The notes below the pieces were generated by a model. The model made no database searches, was not told the origin of the DNA, and saw only the letters and a program-made list of their open reading frames with translations. From Polytrichum commune (lineage: Eukaryota > Streptophyta > Polytrichopsida > Polytrichales > Polytrichaceae): 64,000 nt of DNA. Of this stretch, positions 1 through 15,400 are shown piece after piece. Positions within the stretch are counted from its first letter, which is position 1. Every line of letters begins with the position of its first letter. A program made the translations under genes and the position numbers. The stretch is from the NCBI GenBank assembly GCA_950295325.1, contig OX485803.1:32238001-32302000 (forward strand). Reading direction: 5' to 3'.

Positions 1-493
1 TCTAAAATGGGAGATGTGCAACATAGGGTATTTTAAGTCTTGTGAACTTTCATGATGCTTCAAAATAATGGCGTCATCATACGAGAATTGGATTGTCATA
101 AATGTACCACATATGCACACTGTACTTCTCCGGGTCTGATCAATTAAGGTATATTGCTTTAATTACTAATTTATGCAATAGAATCCACTATGTCTGAATA
201 GACATGGAGATATTCAATATAAGCCTTTGATTGACAAAAGAGGTTCAGATGCTCAAGCATCTTCCATGAGTTGACTATGGCAAGGACCAAAATGGACCTG
301 TAAGGGTTTTAAGCTTCACTGCCTGGCTTTTGTTATACTTCTTTTAAGAGCTTACGCAAATCATTTCACAGAGTAGACCTCCGGTTGGTGGTGTTTGTTG
401 GTGGCTGTAATTCTTTTAATTAATTTTTCCTGGAAAGTAGTGAATGGGTTTCCTCTTCTCTTCAAGTCTGAGTAAAATCCTTTCCTGTTGCAG
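1..493 (+). other. MON2 intron, upstream part
   Basis: No coding block resembling MON2 was found here. The stretch is T-rich and ends in a pyrimidine-rich acceptor with CAG at 491-493, so it is read as the intron before the first visible exon. Confidence 0.6.
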
Positions 494-3400
494 CATTCCG
501 ACATGACTGATGAAATTGTTCAGCTCAAGACGTTACAGACGTCACTGACAATTCTGCAGTCACAATTGTATCCCAGAGATGAGGTAGTGATCTTTCTTAT
601 TTTTTTATTGCTTCCCACTCCTCTATTCTTTGCCACCCTGCTTCTTACTGTCTCTATAAAACTGGGTACATTGCATTTTCTGAAATGTTTAGCTTGGAAT
701 GATGCTCTCTGTTACCAGGTTGTTAGCATGTGTGATTGCATAACTTTCACATACATGTTTGGTTTGCACTGCAATAATGTGTCACTTAAATTTTGGCAGG
801 ATCAAATGGCAATACTACTTGGGCTTTGTCTAAGGCTTCTTGGAAATAATCGCAACTCAGACAGCGTCCACAGGTATTTGGTACACATTTTTTGAGATAT
901 TTTGGCTGCTTTTGGAGAGCTTGCTTTGATTCTTCCACCTTTAAGCTTACTGTGGACAAACTTATTTCCTCAGGGTTCCTTACCAGCAGCTGCATTTATG
1001 AAAATTCAAACCCTTGCATCGGAGAAGGTGTTTGTTAGCCTTAGAGCTTCTTCACAATCCATCAGTTGTGAAGTAGCATTTAGCAACCTTGATTGGTTCA
1101 CTATAGTTTCACTGTGAAGTCAAAGAAGCAATTCAGAAGCTAACCCAAGCTCTGCATTTTTTTGGCATCAACTTTTTGAATAAATTGTGGATTTCAAGTC
1201 CAACCTTTATCCTGTTTCAATCCTTTCCTGATCAGATTCTTCTTTTATCTCTCTTATTGCAGTACTGCAGTTGCAACTTTGCGGCAAGCAGTTGCTCTGA
1301 TATTTGACAGAGTCTTGAGGGCTGAGGGGTTGCCAATATTGCACTATGGAGGAATTGGAGGAAGGCCTGCATCATCCAACTCAGTAGCTGGTGAAGTCAG
1401 CCGCAGTATGAGTGCATCTGAGTATGTTGTGCAATCCGAGTTGTTGTCTTAAATGCATTTGTTACCACTTTGCTGAGCTTTCTTTGAAGCCATCTGGAGC
1501 TTCAAGGTTTGGTCGATTACTCTAAACTGTCTGGCTTGTTCAGTCTTTTTTGGTCAATCACTCAAGAGTATTCATAATCATTATTTTCACAAAGCATATT
1601 CAACAAAAACAATGTACTCAGATGAATCATGATATATAATGCAGATGCAAAACCAACTTGACATATACTGTGTGTTTGACATTGTCCTCAGCCTGTGTTC
1701 ATAGCATCTAGTGTGAAGGGACAAGTAGTGTAGACATCCTTTTGTCTCAACAATTGAGAGGTATGTATGTGCCAAGATTGGAATCAATTAGTGCACCAAG
1801 GGTCACCAAAGTGTTCTGAATACAAAGAAATTCTTGCAATTATTGTCATCAACACTTAATGATAGAAATGGTGGAGTTGATCTACTCTCATATGCAAAGA
1901 TGATATGTGCACAAGGAAGTACATTTTAATTTGCTAGGGGAGAAATTCTGTATGAGTCTGTCATGTGGCTTAGTATGATGTGGTTTGTGATAAATTTGCA
2001 GACTTGCTGAGAATGTGTATTTTGACAATCGTCCAGCATTGGCAACAGAGAGTAAAACTTTGTCAATGGCTGGGAATCTTGCACTTCACCTTTTGGAGGA
2101 TCTCACATCTCTTGCAGGGGGTGGATCAGTAAAGACACATACCTCTCCCTATTTTCTATGAGGATTCTTTCTCTGATTCCGTTGTTTTCAGATTGGCCAA
2201 GGTCTTCTCCAGTACATCACTAAATGTTTAAATTAGCTTCGCCCCTGGTGCTGGCCGTTGAAAGCAGAAGGTTCAGGAACATGTTCTTAATGTGTTCAAT
2301 GTTATGTTGTATGTCCAGTGTCAAAACTAACAAGTCATTGACAAGGCTAGAATTGGGGCACCTGTACACCTTCATCGCATGTGGAGTACCGCAAAATTGA
2401 TGTTGTATTCTTGGCAGGCTGCTTGGCTTCAAGTTCCTCAACTTCCAAGGAGCTTTGCTCTTGATATGCTTGAGTGAGTATTCATTTCTTCCAGAGGTTT
2501 GAGCACCCGGTGTTAAAATGTTGTGGCAGACCCTTAGCTGCATACGTCTTTTGTAGATAGTTGCGACACCAATTTAACTTATGTTGGGTACTCACTCTTG
2601 TGTAGTCCATGTATTTGCTATCATCTATCAAGTTCCCTTGTCATCAACAATATAGAGTGTTGCTAACTAAGACTTCTGCATGGTGTAGTGGGTTGTCATT
2701 GCCATATGCATCCTTCATGGTTCCTGGTTCCATATGCAGTCTATGTTCCTTAGCATAGTTTTGGAGTTCGACTGTATTCTTGGTTTTTCTAGTCCTTCCC
2801 TTCAGGCATTTTAGACCTAAGGTTTAAGTTCTGTTGTTCCTCTTTCATAGGTTTGTTGACTTTGTTTTTCTACTATTCATTAGACAATTTGGAAAGGTGA
2901 AAAAATTATCTTAGTACCCTCTTTGTGATTTCTAAATTGGATAAGTAAAGGTGCTATGTAGATATGTCAGCAAAATCAACACTGCAACTGACAATTCTCT
3001 AGTGTTTGTTTGACAGATACGTCCTATCACATTATGCAATAATTTTCAGGAGGTTATCTCCTTTTGAGCAGGTAGCTCATCATCACACAATAAAGATTCT
3101 CTACTACTAAAGCATACATGCATTATGATTTTTAGAAGGTTACAATTAGGCAGTATCATATCAAAGGCAAGGTCATGTAAGTAGAGTCTAAAGTGCAGTA
3201 TGAAAGATTCTTTCTGTTCCAGAACGCATATCATATTCTTTCTCTGATTTGATTTCAATCTAACTTTGTTTTGAAGGTCTTGAGGCATCAAGTCTGCTCA
3301 TTACTTATGACTTCTCTACGCATGTCAACTGAGGTACCCAACTTCAATATCTTGTCAGTGTGTTGTACCCTTTGTTTAGGTGGTCCTCCCATTGTGGGTC

Positions 3401-6400
3401 AGTTAGTTCTTTTTTGACTCTCTTGTGACCATGTGGGCTGTTCCTGGATGTTAATGGTTTCCAAGTTCTAATATTTGCTGTCTATCTGGATACATCTGAT
3501 TGGTCTGGATATTTCTCATAATTTTCCTGTTTCTGCACTCCTCCAGAGTGACTCGGTAGTTAAGGAACCAGCATATCGACGTCTGCTTTTGAGATCAGTG
3601 GCCAGTGTCACAAGGCTATATAATTCTATTGTGACCACGGAGTGTGAGGTGAGCAGGACCTGAGAAGCTGTTTGAGATTCTACCAGAGCATGGCTGTGAA
3701 ATGACATATAACATGAGAAAAAAAGGATCTACTTCTGCATGACAAATTTACTCTTTGAAGATCGTTTTAATCATTATAAAAAAGCATTGCTTTGGGCTAT
3801 GGTTTTTACTTTCTCTAGGGAGTTGATGTTCATCTTATCTAGCTAAGTTGAGATGGTCATCATGTGGATAGATTGTGTTGTTCGAAAGTGCATTTTTTTT
3901 TGACATTCCAACTTCAGTTGATTAAACTGGCATGTGTAACAGCAGATCGTGTTTGTGTTATAATGTACTGAGGAATCGCTAGCTAATAGGTTTCATTTGC
4001 AGCCCAGTCTTGTTGTGTTGCCTTTTCACCAATTATGTGCTTCATTAGAAAGACTCTCTTTTGGTGCAGTTTTGCTTCAAGAGGAATTGATGTTCTGGTG
4101 TTTACTTTCTGTGGAAGTATAATCTTATGTATGTTTCAATTGTGAGAAGAGTGCTTAAATTATTGTTGAGCATGTTGAGTTTGCATACGAATTAGGTTAA
4201 GTTCAAGTTTATTTGAGTCACTGGGGTGTATAGAAAAACTCATGATTGTGCCATGTTTATGCCAGGTGTTCATGAGTATGCTCATCAAAAGTATTGATCT
4301 CGACTTACCTCCTTGGCACCAAAATATGGTGCTCGAGACTTTACGGGTATGTTTTATTAATGTTTCCTTCAGTTTCTAATTTATATCAACATACACACCC
4401 ACACACTTGCACGCGCACACACACACACATGTATAAGTTTGTTTCCTTTCTCTTGCGGACAAAAATGCTTTGAATCTAATTTAAGTAGAGAACATCTATA
4501 TGCAGGAGCTAACACTTGATATTTATGTGCTGGAATGTTTCAGGGGTTTTGTGTGGAAGCAAGAATGTTATGCCTTCTGTTTAAGACCTTTGACATGTAA
4601 GTCGGATGCCAAGGGATATTTTCAAGCTTAAATTACTAAAATCCTAGCAGTTTGTCTTGGTTGTAGTGGGGAACTTATGTATTGCTGCTTGGTGTTGCAA
4701 TCATTCAATTAAGCCTTCAGCAGTTTTGTGCAGTTTGTGTGTTAGACAAGTGTTGCTTTGGAAAATTGTTGCTAACCAATCTAAACGGAATCTCTTATTC
4801 AAAACATCTGAATAGGGACAGCTAGCAACTCTGAGTTAGATATTCTGATTGGACCTGGAAAAGGTGACACCTAGCTTCTGAGCTTTCCAAAGCAAATAGT
4901 GCCTAGATGCCATCGTGTGCCACTAATTGAAGTTTTACTGACAGGAAGCCAGCAAATACAGACATGGTGTTGAACATAGTACAAACATTGGCAAAAGTCG
5001 TGACCAGGGTTGAGGTTGGTAATCATAACCAAGCTCTCAATTCCAACTCATTCATATTTGTGATGAGCTTTTGGTTATTGCTTTAGCTCCCTTACATTTT
5101 CTTCATTCTGGTCTCCATCAGAGACTTGAGAACTCCTTCATCTTATTCTTAGTCTAGTTGGACTTGGTCCCTCATGTAGTGCCCGTTTAATGGTGACTCC
5201 AGAGTCCCATATTTGCTCATCAAAGATGATTGTGCAGTTGCTTGATGGCAGTGAGGAGACACTAGCTGCTGTCGCAGGCATGTTTCACTGTAAAGCGAAA
5301 GGTACTTTTTATCCTCTTGTGTGCACAACATTTTCCAATCACCCTGCGTCCTTCATGATTTTGCAGTGTGAATGATCAGGAATAATTTCAATTAAGGATT
5401 TCTTTGTTCTCTATGCCATATCCTCATATGAGTCTACTTATGTGCAGGTATAGAGTGGACATCCGAATATGATATGTCTGGTCTTGGAGCAGTGATTGCA
5501 AGTGAAGCACATGCTGTAACCTTAGCAGCAGAGGGTTTGCTGGGAGTCATATTCACTATTGCCACGTTGACAGATGAAGCAATTGGATCAGAGGAGGTAG
5601 GTTTCATTGGAAAGCAACAAACTTTCTATACTCATCCTTGCCATTTGGTCTGCTGTGCATTGTTGTTCAATGTCTAATTTTGTGATCTGAAATTAATATT
5701 ACCATTTCTGGCAACCCTGAGCAATTTTGTATGTCTAGATATGTATATTCCTCTTCTGGTGTAGGTGGAAATTTTCTCTCTTGTTGTTCCTTCTACTTTA
5801 TCCTGATTGTAACACCAAGAATTTTGTTGGTATATCCGCATCCATTGTTATCATGCCATATACATATTGCTGGGCTACTGTCTATGTTTTACCTTGTGAG
5901 TGTGAACTTGAATGGAAACTGCTGATGATGTTGCAGCTCACAACTTCTACAGTATTTGAAGCCTCCAATCTTGAAGCCTTTGCAAAATTATCCAACAGGA
6001 CAGAAGCAATTGCGGTGTGTACAGCCTTGGTGAACTCTGTCTGGAGACCATTGCTGGAAGCTCTAAGTTTCATTTTGTCAAGGTAAGAGGATCAGCTAGC
6101 CTGGTTTCAGGGGTTTGTCTTCTATGTTGTTAAGGATTTGGTGGAGCATTGTCTTTGTACAAACAATACCTGGCCGTAAATGCACATTTTTAGGCTTTCT
6201 GTAATATACAAATTCTGTATACATGCTCTATACTCTGATTTGCCTTATAGGAGTAGGTAGAACTTCCTGTGCTTGCATCTTACGTTCCGTTTCTTTTCAA
6301 AGCTATAATATAATTTAACAACAATTTTGCAGAGATTGGAACTTGCTAACTGTCACTCAAACCTTAGACGTATCTTTTATGAGGATTTCAGTTGTTCTAG

Positions 6401-9400
6401 AACTTTTGAAATTCTTACTATTTTCCATCGACATGTTTATTTTTCAGAACGCAGGGTGAGACAGTAGTTTCTGAGCTTTTCAAGGGATATCAAGCCTTTA
6501 CAAAGGTGTGGCATCTTGACCAATGTTCCTTAGAATAAACCTTATTTTCACGCTTTAAGTGGGTTATCTTCTGATCAATGTCATGTTCCATTCTTTCTCC
6601 CTGTAGGGATTGTTCTGATGCTGTTGTTTTTGAATTCTACAGAAGACACCTGATTTCTACTAGTAGTATAGATCTCTGACATGAATTGATGTGGGGATTT
6701 CCTGTAGGCTTGTGGTGTATTGTATGCAGTTGAACCACGAGATGCCTTCCTCGCATCTCTCTGCAGATTCACGTTTGCATACCAAAATGACCCCAATAGA
6801 GCATGGTATGCTTCGTCATTTTTTCTTTCTTTTCTTCCTGCCTTAATTTAAGACTAGCACCCCAAGTAGGATGCATTTTGTTGTCTTTGAATGCACACTT
6901 GCTGTTGTCCGTAAGGAGGATGTGTCCTCTTGAAGCTTGGTATCCTAGTCATGGTCTAGTTAGTATCCTGAGTTCCATGTGTCTTTGATTGCAATCAGGG
7001 CTGGTACAGTATCTTCAGGGGGTAAAAGACCAGACATTCTTGAGCAGAGAGCAGATGTTGTGTTGAGCCACAAAAATATCCAGGTACATAAACTGGGTTG
7101 GTATTTATTCTTCAAATTATTGTATGAGAAGACAATATGCTATGTGTTTGATCAGAGTACCGGACTGAGATGAACACTACAGATAGTCAAGGTTAAAATC
7201 TGGAGAGCCCGAAAAAGTTGTTAATCATGTTGTACTGATTTTGGTTAGTCTTGGGTGAAGATCCTTTGGGTGGTTTAGTGAGACCCTTTTAATGATCTTG
7301 AGTAAAGATCCTTTGGGCACAATCAATTATGTTGTTTAAAATTGTGTCATAAGACTTGCTGTGAAGCTAATGAAGAACTTCAAGTTTCTCATCACACAAT
7401 TTGATAAGGTCAAGGCTCATTTTACTGTCAGAAGTCTGAAGACAATGAAAGTGTCATCGTTTATCGCCTGAGTCAACAGGTTTGATATTGTCATAGTTCT
7501 AGAGAGCCATCCTCATAGGACAAGAACAGACAATCGACTATCTTCTTTGCAGGTCATCATTTAGTTGGTATGCTTGTGAAGTTGGAGTTTGTGCAGCTTG
7601 TGAATGGCTGTTAGTGGCGTGATGGTTTGAGAGCAGCCTTGCATTGCGTTTTACGTGGTTGAAGTTTTCCAGGCAATGAGGACTCTTTTCAACATTTCAC
7701 ATCAGTTGAACTTGGTGCTGGGTCCAACTTCTTGGATACTGGTTGGTGATTCTGTCTATTGCTTATGTTCTGTGCAGTATTTTCTCAAATGTGCAATTGA
7801 TCATCATAGTAATCTTTTAACAGTAACATAGTAATCTTTTACGAGTTTCTTAATCTATTTCAAGCAGGCACATCAAGAAGAGGAGAGTGTTGTTGTGTGT
7901 ATTCTGTGCTTGAAGTCACGGCATGAGTATTTGTACCATCTAGAATAGATTGGGAACCTCTTATGCCTATTCAGTGCTACCAATGTAGCGGAAGATATAA
8001 TGCTTTGAGTTTTCACTATGTTTTTGTATGTAAACCATGTTCGCCTAACTTAGTGTTCTGGTTTGTGTGTAGGTACTGGAGACATTAGAAGTGCTGGATA
8101 TGGTGATGCATTCTCCTCATTCTGTTGCACAGGTAGAATGTTACATGTAGCTTATGCAGAGTCTGGACTTGACAAAATCGTGTATCTTATAATCAGAATC
8201 ACGTGTTTGCAATTTGGTCTTGTAGGTGACTGTATGTCGACTTGTATTGTGTTCTGAGGACTATCTTGTGCATGACCTTATCCTGGATCTTTATGATGTT
8301 TGTCTGTTGAGATTTAATACGTACATGGGTATTTATAAATGATTTGAATAGCAGATATTTTTATTTTATTTTATTTGAGGTGAGAGAAGACTGAGTCATT
8401 GCATCAGATTATCAATGTTGTATTATCCTCAGGTCAGGGAATTGTCTTCTCATAGATAAGGAGTTGACCTTGTAGAGTATGTTCCTGGTAATAGATATTT
8501 TTAATATGTTCATGAATCTTAGACATGGTTTTGGCATAAGTCTTGGATATTCTAACCTCTTCAAGTGCAATGAATTGTAAAATTGTTACAAACATTATGT
8601 GTTGCATTTCCAGGATGGTATTGGGACTGCTGTTCGTATAAGAGAACAAAGTAATGACCTCAGTATTCTTTCTATGTATGATGCTCAGGTAAACCATATT
8701 GTTCTTTGACAACTTCCTTCAGGTTGCTATTTCCTCATTTCCTGTATAGGCATCTGATAGTTTGTGACTTCTTTGAGAATAGCTTGTTACATTCATGAGT
8801 TTTAAGGCAAGTCTTATGTATTTGCATGAGATGTTGCTAGTGTTTCTGGAGAATGATATACTTTTAGAAATTCAAGTTTTTACGACCAGTCTTGAATTGG
8901 CAATTTTCTAAGTGGGTGAGATGCACGACTGACTTGCTCCTGGTTTTGACCCAAGTCAAGAGGCGGACATGCTTATTCCTATGCAACTTGGATAAGCAAA
9001 GTATTCTAGGGATGGTAGATACTTCTTGTATTTGTAAGGGGAGTTCCCTTGGTTTAACTGGTGATTGCCATTGAAAGGTAGCAGTAGGTTATGTGAGGAA
9101 AGCAGGCAACACGAGTCTTGTAATTCCACTTTTAGGGCCTGAGAAAGTCATGGGAATGGTCTAATTAATTTTGGGATACTGTGTTCTGTTTGTTCTGGCT
9201 TTTGGCAGATGTTTGAAAGCACAGGGAAGCTAAGTATCCCTGCATTGTCTTTCTTCCTGACTGCTCTGCGCCATGTTTCTAACACCTTTGTTACTGGACT
9301 TTCGAGTGGGACAAACTCAGCATTTTCTAGTGGTGGCAGTAGTGCAGCAAATAACATGACTGGCCAATCAGCACTGAAGATGTTTGCTGTGGAGCGAATG

Positions 9401-12400
9401 TTGGCCACTCTTATGTTCAATGTGCATCGTAAGATCTCACACCAGTGTCAACTTGTGGGTGCCATCTGTATCTCCAGATGTAATTCTTCCAGTCATTTTG
9501 ATGAACTCTTCTTCTGATTGAATTTAGTGATTTTTTTGAGATAACTGTTAACTACTTACTTTCATTCTTGATTGGTTCAGGTCTGGAGCTTGTTTGGGAT
9601 CAAGTAACTGCACACCTTTTAGAGGTAACGTTGATCCACCAAACCTATGAGCAAATTATATGAACAATGAACAATTTGAATCTTTGGCAAAAATTTCGCA
9701 ATTTTTGTGAGAGGCAATCTACTTGAGTTTTAAACAGCATATGTGGATACATGTGCGGCTGTCCTGTTTTGGATACTTGCCAATCCTGATCTGGTTCTTA
9801 TCAGATACCGAGTGAAGTCTGTTTTGACAAATAAAAAATATGTATTCCAGTTGGCAGAGCATGAGAATCAACAAGTTCGAACAGCTGCATTGGATGCATT
9901 GGATCGAGCAATATGTGGGGTTTTGGCGAGTGAACACTTTCAGCAAGTTGTATTTAGAACTGGTGCGGGTGGGTTACTCAATGGGGACAGTAATGACAGG
10001 GTACTGGAGGTGGAACCTAGTGATATGAACGGGAAAAGCAGAAATTTAAACGAAAGGTCAATTGAAGAGGAGGGTGTTGAGAATGGTTCCCTCGAATGTG
10101 CACTGATACTGCCATTGTGCTCACTCTACAATGATGGCCGCACCACTGATGTCCGACCTGGAGCTCTTAGAATTTTGATGCATGTCTTGGAGGTGTGTTC
10201 AACAAACTTAGAGTAGACCTCTTTGCCAGTGCAGACTTTGATTGACGTACATTGGCAAACGACTGTAGCAAAATGCATGCAGGTTTATTTGTGTAATATT
10301 TTCTGACTTGTGCTATTGCCTGTTTCAAATTTGATCTGTGTTAAAAAATGATCCTGTAATGTTTGGAAATCTATTATTGGCTTTACCTACTTTCAAGAGA
10401 ATTGACTTTCTGGCTCTACTGCATTTAACCAGCGATATTAAATATTCCAGACTTGAAATATTCAGTGTAAGATACAGTGGCAGAGGAACAGTCAGGATGG
10501 GAAGATAAATGATTGGGAGAAACATGTGTTTACGCCAAAGACTTAAACACTGTTTTTGTATATGAATATATTTGTGCAGAGGCATGGGGAAAAGTTGTAT
10601 GAAAGTTGGCCAAGCATTCTTGAGCTACTGAGGTAAGATCTCTACAATGTACTTTCTAAATGTCTTGATTTTATATACCACCGAGCATGCAAGAGCGTTT
10701 TGAGTTTTCCATTGTTAGGGGGGCTTCAATTCCTCATCGGTCACTGCGGTTTTGTTGTTTTCGGGTTTGACTTCGCTATAGACAAAGCAGTTGTGTCAAT
10801 TTGTTCAAGTTTATTATTCACTTTGATGCTACTACAGTAGTTGTGTCTATTTTTCAAATGAGATAAGAAGGTTCTTTCTGTAGCTGATGCATGTGCATTT
10901 GGCAGATTAGTTGCAAATGCTTCAGAGAAGGAACTTGTGCCATTAGGTTTTCAGGTAATGGTCTTATTCAGAACTTCTCAAGGATTGCTTATGCTTCTCT
11001 TGTGTTTCTAGGTCTGTTCTTTTGTTATGCAGAATCGCCAAAAAGATTTCGCCTGCAGACATGGATTCACTAGAATGACAAATAGTTCAGTTTTGAGTAA
11101 TCCTGAGCAGTTTTGCTGATGAACACTGCTGCTATTTAATAAAGTGGATATTAAATGGCTGTTTTCTTATTACAAGACACATGTAACCCTTTTTATTTCA
11201 TTTTCATTTCAGAACCTCCGGGTCATCATGAATGACGGTCTTCTTTCAATACCAGCAGATGCGTTGGGGCTGTAAGACTTTACTGCAAACAATACATTCT
11301 GAATTTGATCAACCAAAGTCTAAGTTGAGATAGATGTATATATACTAGTTTGCTTCTGTTTGAAAGATTTCGTTAGATATTGAATGTAACTTCTAGAGAG
11401 CACCCTCTCATGATCACTGAAGTGTTTATCACTGGTGTGACTTTTGCAGTTGCATAGAGGTTGCTGGAGCATATGTGTCACAAAGAACAGATGTTAATAT
11501 AAGCTTGACAGCTATTGGGGCCTTGTGGACTACAGCAGATTTTTTTGCAAGAGGTGTCAATCATGAGTTTTGCAAACAACAAGGAATAAGTATGTGACCA
11601 TTAGACCTGCCTTTGAACTTGATCCATGTAAACTGTTCTCTTTTCCCTTGCAAAGCAGTTTCTAGATGATCTTACACTACTAGACCTATTAGTGCAATTA
11701 CTGTTGGCCGTGCTTATCCTAAAGTGATTACTTTTCACTAGAGCTAAATCGAGCTAAGCGTGAGAAAATATACGAGACCAAGAAGCTACCTTATTTTATA
11801 GAGATATTAATCCACAGTATATTTGGAGGCCACTAATTCCTTCCTTAAGTAATTGCATAGAAAGGTGTAATGACACTGTTCCTTGGGCTTGAGAACTACT
11901 GTGTGTGTTGGTGTTCTTATATTCCTTGGACATCAGAGTTTTTTTTGTTAAAATCATTCTTGACTGTTTGCATTGTCTTTTTATGTCTGATCTGGTAATG
12001 TCTTTGGTATGAGTACGTCTGATTTCCTAACTTCACATGTTGCTGATCAGCTGTTTGCAATGTCACATCTGGTGATACTGAGTAGTTGGATTGATGATCT
12101 GCAGGAAGAATGAGTGGTAACTTTGTACCTGTCAATTCTCCAGGCTCATTGGGCAGTGGGGGCTTGGGAAGGTCTGAGATGGAGGTGGAAGGAGACACTA
12201 AATCGCATTCCACTGGTTCAACACCTGGAAAGAGGCTTGATGTTGATTACGATTCCCTTTTACTGGCTGTTTATGGTGTAATCCAAGGACTGAGCACAGA
12301 TGAAAGGCCTGAGGTAGGTGTTGTGAAGCTTTCCTTCAAGTTTGACCTAGAATTCATTTTTTAGATGTTGTATATTCATCACTGAGTTTTATCATACACA

Positions 12401-15400
12401 TCTTTTGTCACTTTGCAGGTCAGTATTCTAGTTCAGATGTTTCTATATGAGGACTAGGTTCTGTTATTGACGAGTCTCTGATGTTCAGGTACGGCACTCT
12501 GCTATTCGTACACTCTTCCAGTCTATTAGCAGCCATGGACATCAGCTCTCAACAGCCATGTGGGAGCACTGTATTGGGAGCATAGTATTTCCATTGATTG
12601 ATACTGTGAGGAATTTGGTGAGTGTTCGGTTTCAAAAGTTTTGACAACTATTGACAAGGATTGAGTGTCTTTCTCTTGTTTGTGTATTGATAGGAGTGAA
12701 ATGTGCCCTTCACAGTGTCTAGTACAAGTGACCCTTACTAGTGTGAGTAAGCCAATTCCAGAGACTTCTTGTTAATTAATGTGGGACAGAAAATAATTCT
12801 CCACCAAATGATGCAAGATGTTGTTGATAATTGGATTTCTTGGGATCTCACTTTGATCATCCATTGTGGCACAGGCTTCAACATCTTCAAAGGATGAGTG
12901 GCATGGAAAGGAGCTTGGCATAGAAGGGGGCAAGCCTGTTCACATGCTCGTCCATCATAGGTAAAATCTTCCTGACAAGTGGCACAAATTTGGTCGTCTA
13001 TGCACACCAGTTTAGTAGCTTGAGTAGAATTGTACCACAATATTCACATTGTGAGTCTGTATCTGAGGATCTGGCACATCTTTGCACCCAAATATAATTT
13101 TCGTGTTGTGGGGTCGTTCTCACTTTGGTCTGCTTTTTGAACCTTTGTCCTACTCATTTGTGATAGCCGGAACACAGCTCAGAAGCAATGGGATGAAACT
13201 TTGGTGTTGGTGCTTGGTGGTATCAGTCGCCTCATGAAACCATATTTTAAGGTCTTTCAAACTCTGGATAACTTTAAGCACCGTAAGTTCCTTACTGATC
13301 TTATATATCTGGTTTTTGTAGGAGATCTTGAGTTCAGGTCTACAAAGATTTGCGTGTACTGAGGTTGCCTATGAGCATATAAGTCTCTCATCAAATTAGG
13401 CTGGCCTGTCCTGGCCAAGTGTGGCTTGTTCTTTACTTGTTAAATAGATGTCTATTAGAATTTTGAGCATTGTAGATGCACTTATCTCGAAAGTAGTCTC
13501 TTGTTTATGTATATTTTATTCTTGATAATGCGATTGACTCTTGCAAGGATGCAGGTTGGGAGTCCCTTCTTGAATTTCTCAGGGAGAGCATTCTGGATGG
13601 CAGCAAGGAAGTTTCACTTGCAGCAATCGCTTCGATGCATGCTGTACTTATTTCCCATTCTGTCAAGGTAACATTTGAATCTATGTAGGATACTGGACAC
13701 ATGTTTGTTGCCTTCCACCTTTGCCTTCAGTACCCTATGGATTTTCAAAGTGAACCCAGATGCAGAAGACTCAGTTCTGGTCGACCGTCTCATATGAGCT
13801 TATGAATGGACTTCTATAGAAACCAAATTAACAGGAGATTGTCATTCATGTTTGCTTTCCTGAGTTTAAATCCGCACCAGAATGTGAAATGAAGGGGCTC
13901 ACCGTGCATAACATGTGCTATGCAAGTTTCTCTCTACATGCTCATTCAGGCAGTAAACTTTTGTACTTTTGCAGGGTAATTTGCCAGCATACTACTTTGA
14001 ATCAGCTTTTTCAATGTATGAATCAGTAGTACAGAGTGCTGTACAAGCCAACAGCAGACTGGTTCCAAAGGTTCAAAAGGAACTTCTTCAAAGCTTAGGT
14101 GTGCAGCTTCTTTGGCTATGTACTTTGAATGATTCGGGCATCTAAAATATGCTAATTTGAGTCCGTACTAGCTTCACTTGCTTTGAGACTGATTACTTTG
14201 CCTGAATTGTACTCTGGTTAGAGAGTACAGCAGAGATTTTAAGAACTTTATCACAATCCTCTGGTTGATGTAGGTGACCTGTATGTGAATGGGCATTCGC
14301 TATTTTCAACAAGCTGTTACTTGGGACTGCTATCCTTGGTGGACCTTTTTGTTTGGATTCCAGTGCCATCTGGAGATGTAGCAGCAATTGGACAGGTAGA
14401 CATCCTATGGAATTTTTCAAACTTAATTTATCTCTTTTGTTGTAACCATTTTATGGTCAAATCACTACCTTGTTGTATGGGCCACTGGGAGATTTTCATC
14501 CTTCCTATATACTTTATACCTCTCGTGATTTTGTAAATACTGATAATACAACCTGTAGTTGCACTGTCATGCTTTGAAGTTGGGTCAAGGGTTTTATAAC
14601 GATCTTTGGTTTATTCATCTTTGTTTGCAGGTTCAGCAAGCAGTCTTAGCAGTGTTACCCCTTTTGAAGCCGGTTGATGACCACCTCTCTCCGCTCTGGC
14701 TGACTTTTATTTACCAGGTGCTTTCCTACTTACCAGATGGAAATGGCCTGTTCTGCAAAGATCCAAAATCAGTGGCTGTGCAGCTTGACAGCATTAAACT
14801 TCAGGATACTGGAAGATCTGTGGCATCCCCCAAAACATCTCCTATCCAAGTGAATGGACATTCCTTTGTGCCAGCCAAGGCAGCGGATGCAATCTCCAAA
14901 GGAGGCAGCCTGGGCAAGACAGTGTTGCCACTTGGATCAAGTAATCCAGGACTTAGTATCCCCGAAAAAAAGGTTACAGAAGAGTTATCTGCAGCATTTT
15001 CTGAGAAACTGGTCAAGGTTGTGCTTGAATTGTACCAGGGGTGCCCATCTGCTACTGGGGCCACCAGCTTACCTGACATTGTTGCTGCTTTTGGCAGGTA
15101 AGTGAGAGCAACTTAAAGCATTGACTTCTAAATATGTCAATGTCAGAAAAACCAGTATAAAAATTCTTTCTGAGTTGATCCTGAATCTGCTCGTTACCTT
15201 CATAATGTGGCTCGAATCTGCTCTGAATTTCATATACTATGAGCTCTCTATTTAATCCAATTTTAATGTACTTTTCCTGTTGCCTATTTCGTTGCCAAGG
15301 GATGTCATTGTATTCCTGAGTTGAATTTCTGGCTACAAAATAGTATAATTCATCTTCCATTCCACTAAGCTGTGGATTTCTTGCTTAGGTGTTAATTTGA

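Noticed and set aside
14801-15079. Minus-strand open frame of 92 residues
   Set aside because: Complement of the MON2 exon at 14631-15097.
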